The notes below the pieces were generated by a model, which saw nothing but the letters and a program-made list of their open reading frames with translations, did no database searches and had not been told where the DNA came from. Positions 1 to 8,346 of a stretch of DNA of 64,000 bases are shown here, in pieces. Every line of letters starts with the position of its first letter. Within the stretch, counting starts at the first letter, position 1. The stretch is from an uncultured Oscillospiraceae bacterium. Lineage in GTDB: Bacteria > Bacillota > Clostridia > Oscillospirales > Ruminococcaceae. Location: positions 124,001-188,000 of the forward strand of contig CAKSIT010000002.1 in NCBI GenBank assembly GCA_934462925.1. Reading direction: 5' to 3'. The translations under genes and the position numbers were made by a program.

Positions 1-1
1 A

Positions 2-2098
2 ATCTGTAAACACCTTAGGCTCTAAAGAGCCTACCGTTGTTACCGCCGCCATTCTTTCGGCGTTATCGCTTGTTCTGTAGCCGCAGGTTCTGCACCATTT
101 TATCGGGTAGTCAAAGATACTTCCGCCCTTTTCAAGGTATTGCTCCTTGTCGTAAATGGTCATAAAATCGTGCGGTTCAGAGGTCATTTTCTGCCCGCAG
201 CCTGCGGCGTTGCAGAGCTTGTAATGCTCGGTTTCGTTATATGCCCATGTGGCTCTCGGGGTGTGGGAGCATACCGTTACCTTTATCTGCACTTTGTTAG
301 TCCCAAGCGCTGCGTCCTGCACGGCGGCGGTATCGTAGTTTTCGGGGTCGTATGTGCCGCATACGTAAAATTCCTGCGCGGAATCCGACTTTGCGGGGTC
401 AAAGCTTACCGTGGAGTAGTCCCATGTTATATCAAAGGTAACTAGCCCGTTTTCCTCGGTTTCAGCCACAACGTATTTGGGCAGACCGTTCTTTACATCG
501 TCCGCTGTTGAGCCGTGCGGGAACTCCTTATCGGCAATCGGCAAGAGGCTCGTGATTTTCATCTTGCGGGTGACGGGGAACTTTGCAACGACCGTAAGCG
601 AATTGTCCTTGTTTATCGTAACGGTATCCGCGGGAATGCCCGTTACCGCGGTGTTCTCCGAAAACTGAACGCCGCTATTGGGCATAAGCGTTACAGTAAG
701 GGAGTACAGCGTGTCGTAGCTTGCGTTACCCGTTACCTGCATATTTCTGTTGTATACGTTTCTCCAGCAGTAAGAGCTTATGTAGGCGTTGGCGGAGGTG
801 CAAACGGGCGTGCCGTAAGCGGCGTTCGCCTCGGGCGCGTCTACCGAAAGGGAAACGGAATCCGCCGTTTTCGGCGCGGGAATGCTTATCTCCTGCGGCG
901 CGCTCGCGTAGTCGCACTCGCACTCGCCGTGCAGCTCCTCGCCGACAATGTAGGCGTGGTATGTAGACGGGTCCATTCTGCCCGCCTCGTCGGAGAGTGT
1001 GAACTTTTTATTAACCACCTCGCCGTAGTAGAGGACCTTTGCGCCCTCCTCGTAAAAGCCCTTGTCGGTGATTACCACGGATACGCGGTCCATTCTGTCC
1101 GCGCCCTGCTGCTTGGTGTAATCAACCGTTACGGTGTTAGCGCTGCGCGTGGGCGTGCCTTTGGGCGTTAAAACCATGTCGTCGAGCTGCAGCGTGAGCT
1201 TGTAGGTGTCCTTGTGTTCCTCGTCGGGTATGTCCACCTTTGATGTGAACAGAATGCTGTCCGACCTGATGTTCATCATAGGGCTTACGCCTATCGTAGC
1301 GCTTATGTCAAACACGCTTACGTTGTTTTTGGTTACCTCGTCCACTCTTATGATGTCGGGGTAGTACTCGTTCTTTTGCTTTCTCAGCACAAGCGGCGTT
1401 GCGATTTCGTCCCTGTACGTGCAGCATAGCCAATAGCTTATCTTGCTGCCGTATTCGTCTTCGGCAGTCTTGCCAAGGTAGGTTTTTGCAAGGCCTTTCA
1501 AATCAAAGCGGTCGAATTTAGGGATACCGTATTTTGTATCCAGATGCGCGCCCGTCATGGGGAAGAAATAGGTGTTTGTGAAACGCATACTGCAAACGCG
1601 TCTTCCCTGCCTCGGTCCTCCGTTAGCAGCGCCCCTTGTGCTTTTCGCAATGAGCGCTCTCTCCTCGTCGGTAAACGCGGTGTTATAAAACGTGCTGTTA
1701 AGCCACTTTTTCAAGGGGCTGTTATCATATATCTTACTGATGTCAATGTCGTCGAAGTTCTCGTTGCCGTTGAGCATTGACTTCTGGTCGACGATATTGT
1801 CGCAGTCGAGAGTCAGCACATTTTCGCTTATACCGTAGCTTTCGCCGCCGTACTTTTCCATAACGCGGAATCTTAGCGGGCAGCCCTTGTAGCTGCCGAA
1901 GTAAACAAGGTCGCCGCTCCAGTAGTCCTTTGAAGCGCCGGGTCTTTCCAGCTCGTTTAGCCGCACGCCCGTAACGGTTTTGGGCGACTGCGCGCTCGCT
2001 GTGTCCGCCACGCCCGCAGGCTTCGGAACAAACGCTATAGCCGCAGCAATAGCTGTCGCCGTCAGGGCGCTGACGGCGCGTTGAATCAGTTTTTTCAT
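2..2098 (-). CDS. Secreted DUF6273-type protein, 3' end outside window
   Basis: An open frame of 699 codons runs off the left edge, so the C-terminus is missing. The start is an ATG preceded at 8 nt by GGAGG. Residues 1-37 form a classic signal peptide (MKKLIQRAVSAL, then an Ala-rich stretch ending near ASAQ). Residues about 55-150 resemble the DUF6273 fold: GDLVYFGSYKG, a strand rich in L and F, then PLKKWLNSTFYNTAFTDEE. The later part is beta-rich. Near the break there are paired Cys motifs (YKLCNAAGCG and WCRTCGY) with the short-spaced CxxC look of zinc-binding tails in surface proteins of gut Firmicutes. No catalytic motif is visible. It is probably exported and cell-surface associated, with unknown function. 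The DUF6273 assignment is from memory of the family pattern. Confidence 0.8.
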   Translation of the reverse strand, partial: MKKLIQRAVSALTATAIAAAIAFVPKPAGVADTASAQSPKTVTGVRLNELERPGASKDYWSGDLVYFGSYKGCPLRFRVMEKYGGESYGISENVLTLDCDNIVDQKSMLNGNENFDDIDISKIYDNSPLKKWLNSTFYNTAFTDEERALIAKSTRGAANGGPRQGRRVCSMRFTNTYFFPMTGAHLDTKYGIPKFDRFDLKGLAKTYLGKTAEDEYGSKISYWLCCTYRDEIATPLVLRKQKNEYYPDIIRVDEVTKNNVSVFDISATIGVSPMMNIRSDSILFTSKVDIPDEEHKDTYKLTLQLDDMVLTPKGTPTRSANTVTVDYTKQQGADRMDRVSVVITDKGFYEEGAKVLYYGEVVNKKFTLSDEAGRMDPSTYHAYIVGEELHGECECDYASAPQEISIPAPKTADSVSLSVDAPEANAAYGTPVCTSANAYISSYCWRNVYNRNMQVTGNASYDTLYSLTVTLMPNSGVQFSENTAVTGIPADTVTINKDNSLTVVAKFPVTRKMKITSLLPIADKEFPHGSTADDVKNGLPKYVVAETEENGLVTFDITWDYSTVSFDPAKSDSAQEFYVCGTYDPENYDTAAVQDAALGTNKVQIKVTVCSHTPRATWAYNETEHYKLCNAAGCGQKMTSEPHDFMTIYDKEQYLEKGGSIFDYPIKWCRTCGYRTSDNAERMAAVTTVGSLEPKVFTD

Positions 2099-2186
2099 AT
2101 AATTCCTCCAAACTTATTGCTAAGCAATTATAGATATTATACTATATTCTGGCTGTAATGTCAACATATTTTCCCACAAAATATGC

Positions 2187-2210
2187 CCCGCCCGTGGGTT
2201 CACGAGCGGG
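2187..2210 (-). terminator. Probable terminator after the sleL C-terminal fragment
   Basis: Inverted arms CCCGCCCGTG and CACGAGCGGG (one mismatch) around a 4-nt loop lie just past the stop of the GH18 fragment. On the reverse strand an AT-rich tail (ATATTTTG) follows. It would originally have ended the intact sleL transcript. Confidence 0.5.
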
Positions 2211-2218
2211 ACTTCCGT

Positions 2219-2644
2219 TCAGAATTTCACTATATCAAAAAGGTTCTGCGTGATAAGCCAGTTTGGCACGTAGCAGCGGTTTACAGTCCACCAGCTTGCG
2301 CCCGCAAGCCCGTACTCGTTTATAAGCTCAAGCTTTGCGGCTATGGAGCGCGGGTCGTCGAACCACACTACATGGCGCGTGCCGTTTTCGGTGTAGTTGA
2401 AGTAGGGGGTCTGCGCAAGCTCGTCGTACTGTATCTCCGAGCCTGTGCGCACCGCGAGGTCCGCAGCCTGCGCAAGGCCTATGCTCTGCGCCGCCGTTCC
2501 GCGCATATAGGGCAGCGTCCAGTCGTAGCCGTAGTTTGGCATACCCATAAGTATTTTTTCCGGCGGAATTTCCGTTACGGCGTAGTCAAGCACGCGCCGC
2601 ACTTCGTTTATTGGCGATACCGCAAGCGGCGGGCCGAATGTATA
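2219..2644 (-). pseudogene. sleL: C-terminal fragment of LysM-GH18 cortex-lytic enzyme (interrupted gene)
   Basis: This is the C-terminal third of a SleL/YaaH-type spore peptidoglycan N-acetylglucosaminidase. The frame reads YTFGPPLAVSPINEVRRV, then GMPNYGYDW, typical of the glycoside hydrolase 18 barrel's later strands, and ends near LFDIVKF. It lacks a start codon and LysM domains of its own. Upstream the frame hits a stop at about 2665, inside foreign DNA. The missing N-terminal part is at 23880-24734 on the same strand and ends TYEWGY-T. Joined at the shared TATACA (TGTATA on the plus strand), the two give one continuous 425-430 residue protein, the normal size for the family. It is therefore a split gene, not decay: no frameshift or stop is seen within either half. 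It would be functional only if the 21.2-kb insert is excised. Confidence 0.9.
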
Positions 2645-2662
2645 CGTCCGTTATCATTATAG
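2639..2662. other. Left attachment site (attL) of the 21-kb insert
   Basis: TGTATA (2639-2644) is the point where the GH18 reading frame stops matching and foreign sequence starts. The same hexamer occurs at the right junction (23883-23888). On the element side, TATCATTATAG (2652-2662) is the exact reverse complement of CTATAATGATA at 23862-23872. The reconstructed circular junction would therefore carry inverted 11-bp arms around the core, as expected for a serine-recombinase attP. Confidence 0.75.
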
Positions 2663-2700
2663 TGTAAGTTTAGATATCGTACAACCCCTTAGCAATATAA

Positions 2701-2930
2701 GGTCACCTCTAAAAACCTTGTTTGAGTGAAAATGTGTATAGCGCACCGACTGCTTCTGTCAACAAGCGAAATTTCTGATGTGACGGCGTCCATGCCGTCA
2801 CTCGGTTATTTCGCTTCGCAACGTCGTGTTGCACCTCCTCGTAAGGCATACAGCCTTACTTCGTCGGCTTTCATCGCATTCGGCGCACTCTACCCATTTT
2901 CCCTTTTCAAACCGGTTTTTAGAGATTCCC
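2701..2930 (+). mobile_element. MITE copy A (GG-CC family, 4-bp TSD)
   Basis: It starts GGTCACCTCTAAAAACC and ends GGTTTTTAGAGATTCCC. The ends are imperfect inverted repeats of about 35 bp. It is flanked by the direct repeat ATAA (2697-2700 and 2931-2934). It is the same element as 19618-19776 and, inverted, 23523-23681, but has about 75 extra bases in the middle. It carries no transposase, so it was probably moved in trans by an IS element not present in this window. Confidence 0.8.
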
Positions 2931-2951
2931 ATAATTAAGCGGGGTGATTTT

Positions 2952-3780
2952 ATGGGAACGATACTTACATTTACCGCGCCGTGCGGCGCTGCCGGATTAC
3001 GCGCGCAGGCACGAGCTTGAAATAGGCGCGGTATACGAGGAGATAGTTTCGGGCGAGAGCATTGAAGCGCGCCCGAAAATGAAGCTGCTTTTGCAGGAAG
3101 TCGCGCCGCGCCGTTGGGCGGGCGTGCTTTGCATGGACATAGACCGCCTTGCGAGGGGCGACAGCGCAGACTAGGCGCAGGTGTCGAACACGTTTCGCAT
3201 TTCGCAAACGCCTATAATTACTCCCGCGAGGGTGTGCGACCAGACCCGCGAAAGCGACGAGGAGTACGTTGATTTCGAGCTTTTTATGGCGCGGCGCGAG
3301 TACAAGGCGATTTCCCGCAGGGGCGGCGAGTGGAGCGGTGCTTCGGTGCGGGACATACTGCGAAACCCCGTGTACTGCGGCGAAATACGCTGGCAGTACC
3401 GCAGGCAGGAAAAGTCGCTTGCAGACGGCAAAACCGTAACGCGCAGGCGCAGAAACGACTGCTGTATAATGGCGCAGGGACTGCACCACGCGCTTGTAAG
3501 CGCCGAGGACTTCGCCCGCGCGCAGCAATGCCTTGACGCGAGCAGGCAGCCGCGCAGCAATGCCTTGACGCGAGCAGGCAGCCGCGCACCAAGTCCTGCA
3601 CCGAGCTTCGCAACCCGCTTGCGGGGCTGATTTGTTGCGGTATGTGCGGCGCAATGATGACAAGGGTAGGCGCGGGCGGCAGGAATCGGAAATACTCCGC
3701 TGCCCGACCCGCGGCTGCAAGAATGTTTCCGCAAGGCTTGCGCAGGGCATAGCGCCGCTTTTCCCGCGGTGGGGGGCGGA
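2952..3780 (+). pseudogene. Degenerate large serine recombinase with fused remnant of its small partner ORF
   Basis: The first codons (MGTILTFTAPCGAA) match the start of the small ORF upstream of the intact recombinase (12816-13016). The sequence then jumps into recombinase residues (HELEIGAVYEEIVSGESIE). Damage is multiple: loss of the N-terminal region with the catalytic serine, an in-frame TAG at about 3174, an internal deletion between AISRR and the GGEWSGAS region, a 32-bp tandem duplication (3519-3550 and 3551-3582) that shifts the frame, and loss of the C-terminal coiled coil. A zinc-ribbon remnant (CCGMCGAMMTR) persists near 3640. It is the dead recombinase of the left-hand element and lies in the opposite orientation to the intact copy at 11284-12813. 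Confidence 0.88.
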
Positions 3781-3789
3781 CTAGCGCGC

Positions 3790-4509
3790 TCAGCCGCCGC
3801 TCATGGCGTTGTAGGCGGTCTGCGCCGCTTCAAGCGAGATGTTGCAGCCCATGCGCCACACGCGCACCTTGGCTGTAACCTCGTCAATGCAGGAAAGCAG
3901 CGCGCTCATTCCCGCAGGGTCGCTCGGGCGAATCGTCTGGTCAAGCAGCGGGAACACCGCGTCCTGCGCGGGTATGGGCGCTATGCGGTTCTCGGGGCTT
4001 CTTTCAAGAATGCAGATTCCCTGTAACGGAAATTCCGCGTTGAGATTGAGGTCGCTCTTACCGCTCCACGGCGTGCCGCACGCTGTTACCTTGCCGCCGC
4101 GCAGCATAATGGCGGGCTTGTCGTCGTTGAGTATCCGCGCGCGCTCGCCAAAAAGCTTTAGCCAGAGCGCCGTGTGCGTGGATTTGCCCGTGCCGCTTGG
4201 CGCGGAGAAAAGGTACGCCCGCCCGTCTACCGCGACCGCGCTTGAATGCAGCATGAATCCGCCCCTTTGCGGCAGCGCGCTGTAAAAGCATTCCGCCGTG
4301 TATACTATCTCGGCGTTGTCGCTGTCAAGCCCCGTGCGCGCGCTCAGTTCTGCAAGCGCCGCCGCGTTATACGGAATGCTTATGTCGGGGGCAGCCCCGC
4401 TGCTGGGGACAGCGCTGTCTAGCAGGAATTTTTCCGCGCGCGCCGTCATTGTCGGGCAGCGGAAGTCGCAGCCTACGATAAAGCCGCATATTTTGTAAAG
4501 TCTGTACAT
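3790..4509 (-). CDS. HPr-kinase-like P-loop protein of a RiPP-type cluster
   Basis: A 239-residue protein; the start is an ATG with GGGAGG 4 nt upstream. Residues 86-92 MLHSSAV lead into a Walker A loop (PSGTGKST, residues 104-111). ILNDDKPAI (residues 126-134) supplies the paired acidic residues of the HPr kinase / PEP-carboxykinase-like fold. It is shorter than bifunctional HprK/P and lacks the N-terminal HprK domain, so it belongs to the stand-alone HPrK-like group. Some members, such as the kinase of paeninodin-type lasso clusters, phosphorylate a peptide side chain. It is the third gene of a reverse-strand operon after the secreted Ig-like protein and the 55-residue peptide, and faces the PqqD-peptidase-ABC-nucleotidyltransferase operon. 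The likely job is peptide tailoring or cluster regulation. The substrate is inferred, not shown. Confidence 0.75.
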   Translation of the reverse strand: MYRLYKICGFIVGCDFRCPTMTARAEKFLLDSAVPSSGAAPDISIPYNAAALAELSARTGLDSDNAEIVYTAECFYSALPQRGGFMLHSSAVAVDGRAYLFSAPSGTGKSTHTALWLKLFGERARILNDDKPAIMLRGGKVTACGTPWSGKSDLNLNAEFPLQGICILERSPENRIAPIPAQDAVFPLLDQTIRPSDPAGMSALLSCIDEVTAKVRVWRMGCNISLEAAQTAYNAMSGG

Positions 4510-4526
4510 AGTCCTCCCTACGCAAA

Positions 4527-4553
4527 GCGCCGAGCGCAATACACGCTCGGTGC
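4527..4553 (-). terminator. Intercistronic hairpin between peptide and kinase genes
   Basis: GCGCCGAGCG and CGCTCGGTGC pair with a 7-nt loop in the 90-bp gap between the peptide stop and the kinase start. No T-run follows, so it is more likely a partial terminator or mRNA stabiliser that raises peptide over kinase output than a full stop. Confidence 0.45.
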
Positions 4554-4598
4554 TCCTATTTTCGGTTTTTCAGAATGTCCCGATTTCAGGCCGCAGAC

Positions 4599-4766
4599 TT
4601 AGTTCCACTCGCCGTTGCCAAGGTCGAAGTTGATGTTGGTGTTGGTTTCTGCGTTGAGGTTGCCGCCGTTAGTCATGCCGCCTGCAGAGGGGCTGCTCGC
4701 GGTGATGATGTCCTCGGTGGTGAACGCGGTTATCTCAATTTCGGGTCTGATGTATGTCTTTTTCAA
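4599..4766 (-). CDS. 55-residue RiPP precursor-like peptide
   Basis: A TTG start lies 8 nt after a perfect AGGAGG (reverse strand). The N-terminal half reads KKTYIRPEIEITAFTTED, then IITASSP. The Y-x-x-P-x-[I/L] spacing is like the leader motif bound by PqqD-type recognition domains in lasso and related RiPPs. The C-terminal half is Gly/Asn/Thr-rich (MTNGGNLNAETNTNINFD, ending LGNGEWN) and looks like a core region. There is no Cys, so lanthionine or sactipeptide chemistry is not possible. It sits 19 nt after the Ig-like gene and 90 nt before the HPrK-like kinase. Precursor status rests on size, leader pattern, strong RBS and neighbours. No product class is assigned. An alternative is a small secreted-protein-like peptide of unrelated function. 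Confidence 0.65.
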   Translation of the reverse strand: MKKTYIRPEIEITAFTTEDIITASSPSAGGMTNGGNLNAETNTNINFDLGNGEWN

Positions 4767-4785
4767 TGCTTTATCCTCCTGTAAC

Positions 4786-7422
4786 TCAGCCTAATCCGTT
4801 GATAAGCTCAAACTTAACGGAGATGTCGCCCCACGAATCCTGAACGTTCGTGAGTCTGAAAACAATGTAGTTCTGACCGCTGCCGTTGTAGTTGTCGCCG
4901 TCCTTGACGTAGGTAACGTCGGTGTAGTATGTGCCGAGAATGAGAGAACGTGAGAACGTCTTGCCGTCCGCTCTCTTAAAGGTTATTCTTGCACCTCTGA
5001 AGTTCTTTGCGTCGTCCTCGGAGATGGAGAACATGATAAGCATATTCTTTGTGCCGTCGCTGTTAACGGTGGTAACGGCGGGGTCTATCTTAGCGTAGTC
5101 CTTGGGAATGCTCGGATACTTCTTGGTGTCCTTGATGTTCTGCGCTGCCTTGGTAACGGTTACGGTGCAGGCTGCGCTCTTGCCGCCCGCAGTTGCGGTG
5201 ATGGTTGCAGTACCTGCCGCTACGGCGGTAATCTTGCCGTTAACAACGGTTGCAACCTTTTCGCTAGAGGAAGTCCATGTTACGGTCTTGTCTGCTGCGT
5301 TGTCGGGCAGTACGGTTGCGGTAAGCTGTGCGGTCTCGCCTGCCTTAAGGCTAACGGCGGTCTTGTCGAGCTTAACCTCGGTTACCTTTACAGCCTCAAC
5401 GGTTACTGTGCATTCAGCGCTTACAGTACCTGCTGTCGCAAGAATTTTCGTTGTGCCTACTGCCAGCGCAGTAATGTTGCCGTTTTCATCAACCGCAGCA
5501 ACATTTTCGCTGGAAGAAGTCCATACTACCTTGTCGGTAGAATCGGCGGGCGTAACTGTTGCGGTAAGCTTTGCCTTGTCGCCTACGCTCATGGTCTTGC
5601 TGTATGCGTCAAGTGCAATGTTCGTTGCGGGGATAGCCATATCGGTTACGGTAACAGCACACGTTGCGGTTTTTTGGGCTATTTCCATTTGTAGGCCGCC
5701 TGCCAAGACTGGGGCGGTAGCGGTTACTGTGATAGTTGCCGTGCCTGCCTTTACGGGCGTTACCAAGCCGTTCTTGTCAACGGTGGCAACGTTCGGGTCG
5801 GAGGACTTATAGGCGATAGTAAGGTTGGAAAGCAACGCGCTGTCAGGAATTGTTTCGACAGTAAGCTGGCGGCCGTCCGCGCCCGCAACAAGGTTGAGAG
5901 TTTCATGGTTAAGCTTTATGCTGCTGAGCTTATAAGCAATATCAGCTTCCAGCATTGTTTGGGAAAGCTCATATCTGTCAGCCGCGTCGCCTATAAGTTC
6001 TATTGTGATGGAGTAGGACTTTTTGTCAGCCGAAATCTGCGGGTCAGATACGGTGAAATCCGTGCCTTTTACAAGGCTTACATCTTCAAGGGTTTTATAG
6101 TCAAAAAACCTGATTGTAAAGTTTGCGAGCGCTTTCTCAACAGCCTCTTCAACGTTATTGTCGGTTACAGTAAGAGTGTCCAGAACAGTAGGGGAGGGGG
6201 AGAGCTTTTTCTTGTTAACGGTGAAAAAAACGGAATGGCTTACGTCGCCTGCGATTGCGGTAATCTTGGCTTCGCCCGCCTTAAGCAGGGTAACTTTGCC
6301 GTTCTCGTCAACTGTTGCAACGGTGGGGTTTTCAGAAGCCCATTCAACCTTATCTGCGCCGACAGCGCCCTCGGGAAGTACGGTAGCCTTAAGGTTTATC
6401 GTATCGCCGTAGGTGTACGATTCAGCTACTTCTTTGTCGTTTGTGTCGGTGATTTTTACGCTTTCAACGGCAACTGTGCCGGGGTTGAGGGTGACGGTAT
6501 CGCCTATAGCAAGTTTGGCAAACTTATCATAGCTGTCAAGGTTCTCCGCATAGAACTGAATGCCACAATCCATTACTGGGTCACTATCATCCGCCGATAT
6601 GCTATCCACAAGATAGCTAAGCGTTTGAGGGTCGCTGGAAATTGAAACAATGTTGGAATGATACCAACCGCCCCAATCCGCTCCGGTCTGAACGTAAATC
6701 ATCATTTTGATGTCGCTGGTTTTTAACCCAAGCGTATCGGAAACATACTTTATTCCGGAGTAAGAGATGCTCTTGTATTTTGCCTTAAGGTCAGCTACTG
6801 TTGAGGACTTATATGTTATTCCCTCTATATTAAAGGGTATTAACACCTTTAGAGCCTCGACTTCAGTAGGAGGAGTAGTACTGTAGTCCTTATCAAGTTG
6901 TTTTGTCAATGTAATGGGAGTGTTGCCATATTCAAAATTAAGCGGCACTCTTGTATCTGTATCAACGGTTGCCTCTAATGAATCAATTTTTACTGTTCCT
7001 GCGTTTTTATTCTGAATCATAATTTGGGTGACCTTACTTTTATGCTCAGAATCAAGCTGTACTTTTATTGTGCCGCTCTCGTCATAAGACTCTGAAGAAA
7101 CAGGCTGGGCTACTCCGTCGTAATAAACCTGTACCAGCACCTGTTCTACAGTAGAAGCGCTGTATTTAAGCACCAGAAAATCATAATCCGATAAATCCAG
7201 CGGAGTAGAATATTTCATTCCTATACCAGCCCAACCCGAGATATAATTTATGGTACTTGTTGCTTCATCGTAGGTTGTGCCGCTCCATATTTCGTTAAAA
7301 TCCGCTGCTGTATGGCTAATGCTCATGTTGTCCACAGCGCCCGCCGAAATTTCGCAAACAATAGCAGAGCTTACGGCCATTATACCTGCCATTGAAGCCG
7401 CCATTAAACGTTTTAGTTTCAT
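4786..7422 (-). CDS. Secreted protein with four bacterial Ig-like (BIG2) domains
   Basis: An 878-residue protein. The ATG at 7422 is preceded by AGGAGG (6-nt spacing), a better start than the upstream ATG at 7452. Residues 1-36 are a signal peptide (MKLKRLMAASMAGIMAVSSA, cleaved near SAGA). Residues about 40-330 are a unique beta-rich N-terminal part, possibly two carbohydrate-binding-like modules (WSGTTYDEAT and a later WGGWYHSN region). Four BIG2-type Ig-like domains follow, each with the signature VATVDENGKVT or close variants. A roughly 95-residue C-terminal domain ends FELINGLG. There is no LPXTG-type anchor, so it is probably secreted or bound non-covalently. It is the first gene of the operon containing the precursor-like peptide and kinase, behind a strong promoter (7477-7505). 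Confidence 0.85.
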   Translation of the reverse strand: MKLKRLMAASMAGIMAVSSAIVCEISAGAVDNMSISHTAADFNEIWSGTTYDEATSTINYISGWAGIGMKYSTPLDLSDYDFLVLKYSASTVEQVLVQVYYDGVAQPVSSESYDESGTIKVQLDSEHKSKVTQIMIQNKNAGTVKIDSLEATVDTDTRVPLNFEYGNTPITLTKQLDKDYSTTPPTEVEALKVLIPFNIEGITYKSSTVADLKAKYKSISYSGIKYVSDTLGLKTSDIKMMIYVQTGADWGGWYHSNIVSISSDPQTLSYLVDSISADDSDPVMDCGIQFYAENLDSYDKFAKLAIGDTVTLNPGTVAVESVKITDTNDKEVAESYTYGDTINLKATVLPEGAVGADKVEWASENPTVATVDENGKVTLLKAGEAKITAIAGDVSHSVFFTVNKKKLSPSPTVLDTLTVTDNNVEEAVEKALANFTIRFFDYKTLEDVSLVKGTDFTVSDPQISADKKSYSITIELIGDAADRYELSQTMLEADIAYKLSSIKLNHETLNLVAGADGRQLTVETIPDSALLSNLTIAYKSSDPNVATVDKNGLVTPVKAGTATITVTATAPVLAGGLQMEIAQKTATCAVTVTDMAIPATNIALDAYSKTMSVGDKAKLTATVTPADSTDKVVWTSSSENVAAVDENGNITALAVGTTKILATAGTVSAECTVTVEAVKVTEVKLDKTAVSLKAGETAQLTATVLPDNAADKTVTWTSSSEKVATVVNGKITAVAAGTATITATAGGKSAACTVTVTKAAQNIKDTKKYPSIPKDYAKIDPAVTTVNSDGTKNMLIMFSISEDDAKNFRGARITFKRADGKTFSRSLILGTYYTDVTYVKDGDNYNGSGQNYIVFRLTNVQDSWGDISVKFELINGLG

Positions 7423-7476
7423 ATAGTCCTCCTGTGTAATAAATTTTTCCACGCGGAAAATAGTACCTCACTATCA

Positions 7477-7505
7477 ATTATAATAAATATGAAATTAAAA
7501 GTCAA
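7477..7505 (-). promoter_or_regulatory. Sigma-A promoter for the Ig-like/peptide/kinase operon
   Basis: On the reverse strand a TTGACT -35 box (7500-7505) and a perfect TATAAT (7477-7482) are 17 bp apart, about 55 bp upstream of the start codon. It faces away from the promoter at 7592-7620. Confidence 0.75.
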
Positions 7506-7591
7506 GCTGTAAATGTGTTACGGCAAAAATTCAGCAAATAGGACTGTTTACCGAATGGAAAATTGTGCATTTTGACTATACCCGGCCCGTA

Positions 7592-7620
7592 TTGACTTTT
7601 CGCGGACAATCATATATAAT
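7592..7620 (+). promoter_or_regulatory. Sigma-A promoter for the PqqD-peptidase-ABC-nucleotidyltransferase operon
   Basis: TTGACT (7592-7597) and TATAAT (7615-7620) are separated by 17 bp and lie 33 bp before the PqqD start. The two operons of the cluster are thus divergently transcribed from a shared 230-bp region. Confidence 0.75.
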
Positions 7621-7652
7621 TAAGATGAATATTTATGGAAAGAGGTCTGCAC

Positions 7653-7916
7653 ATGAAAATTAAGGACGGATTTATGCTGCGTAAGGTAGGCGGGCAGTAC
7701 GTTGTAGTGGCGCTTGGCGAGGCGAGCCGCAGCTTTAACGGCATTATAAGGCTCAATGACACAGGCAGGCTGCTGTGGGAGGAGCTTGCCGCGCCAAAAA
7801 CCGAGCAGCAGCTGTGCGAGGCGCTTCTTGCGGAATACGACGTAACGCCGCAGCAGGCGCAGGCAGACGTCGCTGCGTTTGTGCAAACGCTCAAAAAGGC
7901 GGCGCTCCTTGTCTGA
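7653..7916 (+). CDS. PqqD-family peptide-recognition protein
   Basis: An 87-residue protein. ATG at 7653 is preferred over 7635 because AAAGAGGT sits 8 nt before it. The sequence shows the PqqD fold core LRKVGGQYVVV, then FNGIIRLNDTGRLLWEEL and a C-terminal helix (VTPQQAQADVAAFVQTLKKA). PqqD proteins are RiPP recognition elements: small winged-helix proteins that bind leader peptides and present them to modifying enzymes. It is the first gene of the forward operon and overlaps the peptidase gene by 8 nt. The nearest candidate ligand is the 55-residue peptide at 4599-4766. Pairing with that peptide is inferred from context. Confidence 0.85.
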   Translation: MKIKDGFMLRKVGGQYVVVALGEASRSFNGIIRLNDTGRLLWEELAAPKTEQQLCEALLAEYDVTPQQAQADVAAFVQTLKKAALLV

Positions 7917-8346
7917 TACATACAGCCTTTCGGAATACGCGGACGTCATACGCGAGGTGCTTGACAGCGGCGGGGAGTTCACGCTGTACCCGCGCGGCAC
8001 AAGCATGCTGCCGCTTATCGTCGAGGGGCGCGACAGCGTGACCCTTGAAAAGCGCGCGGTAAGCGTGGGCGATATAGCGTTTTATCGCCGCGCGGACGGC
8101 TCGTTTGTGCTGCACAGGGTGGTGGGCTTTGAAAACGGCGCTTACACAATGTGCGGCGACAACCAGCTTACCCTTGAAAAAGGCGTTGCGCCGCAGCAGG
8201 TGATAGCCGCCGTAAAATACGTTACCCGCCGCGGCAGGCGCGTGGGCGGCGCGGGCTACAGGCTGTACCTTTTACTGTGGCGCAGCTTTTTTATTCGCAG
8301 GGTCTATTTCAGGCTTCGGAGGATTTTTCATGGCTTTGGGTTCTGA
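7909..8346 (+). CDS. S26-type (ER/SipW-like) signal peptidase family protein
   Basis: About 145 residues. The likely start is the TTG at 7909, overlapping the PqqD stop; an in-frame TTG at 7879 is the alternative. The motif GTSMLPLI carries the catalytic Ser-Met, LHRVV supplies a His in place of the usual Lys base, and MCGDNQ gives the Gly-Asp-Asn box. Together these match the Ser-His-Asp ER-type signal peptidase class. The C-terminus is basic and hydrophobic (YRLYLLLWRSFFIRRVYFRL), suggesting one membrane segment. In this operon it is the only visible peptidase, so it could remove the leader of the precursor-like peptide during export. Housekeeping signal-peptide cleavage is the alternative. 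Confidence 0.8.
   Translation: MSDTYSLSEYADVIREVLDSGGEFTLYPRGTSMLPLIVEGRDSVTLEKRAVSVGDIAFYRRADGSFVLHRVVGFENGAYTMCGDNQLTLEKGVAPQQVIAAVKYVTRRGRRVGGAGYRLYLLLWRSFFIRRVYFRLRRIFHGFGF

Noticed and set aside
3284..3734. Several overlapping frames on both strands over the dead recombinase
   Set aside because: They arise from the 32-bp tandem duplication and GC-rich sequence; only the plus-strand recombinase similarity is meaningful.
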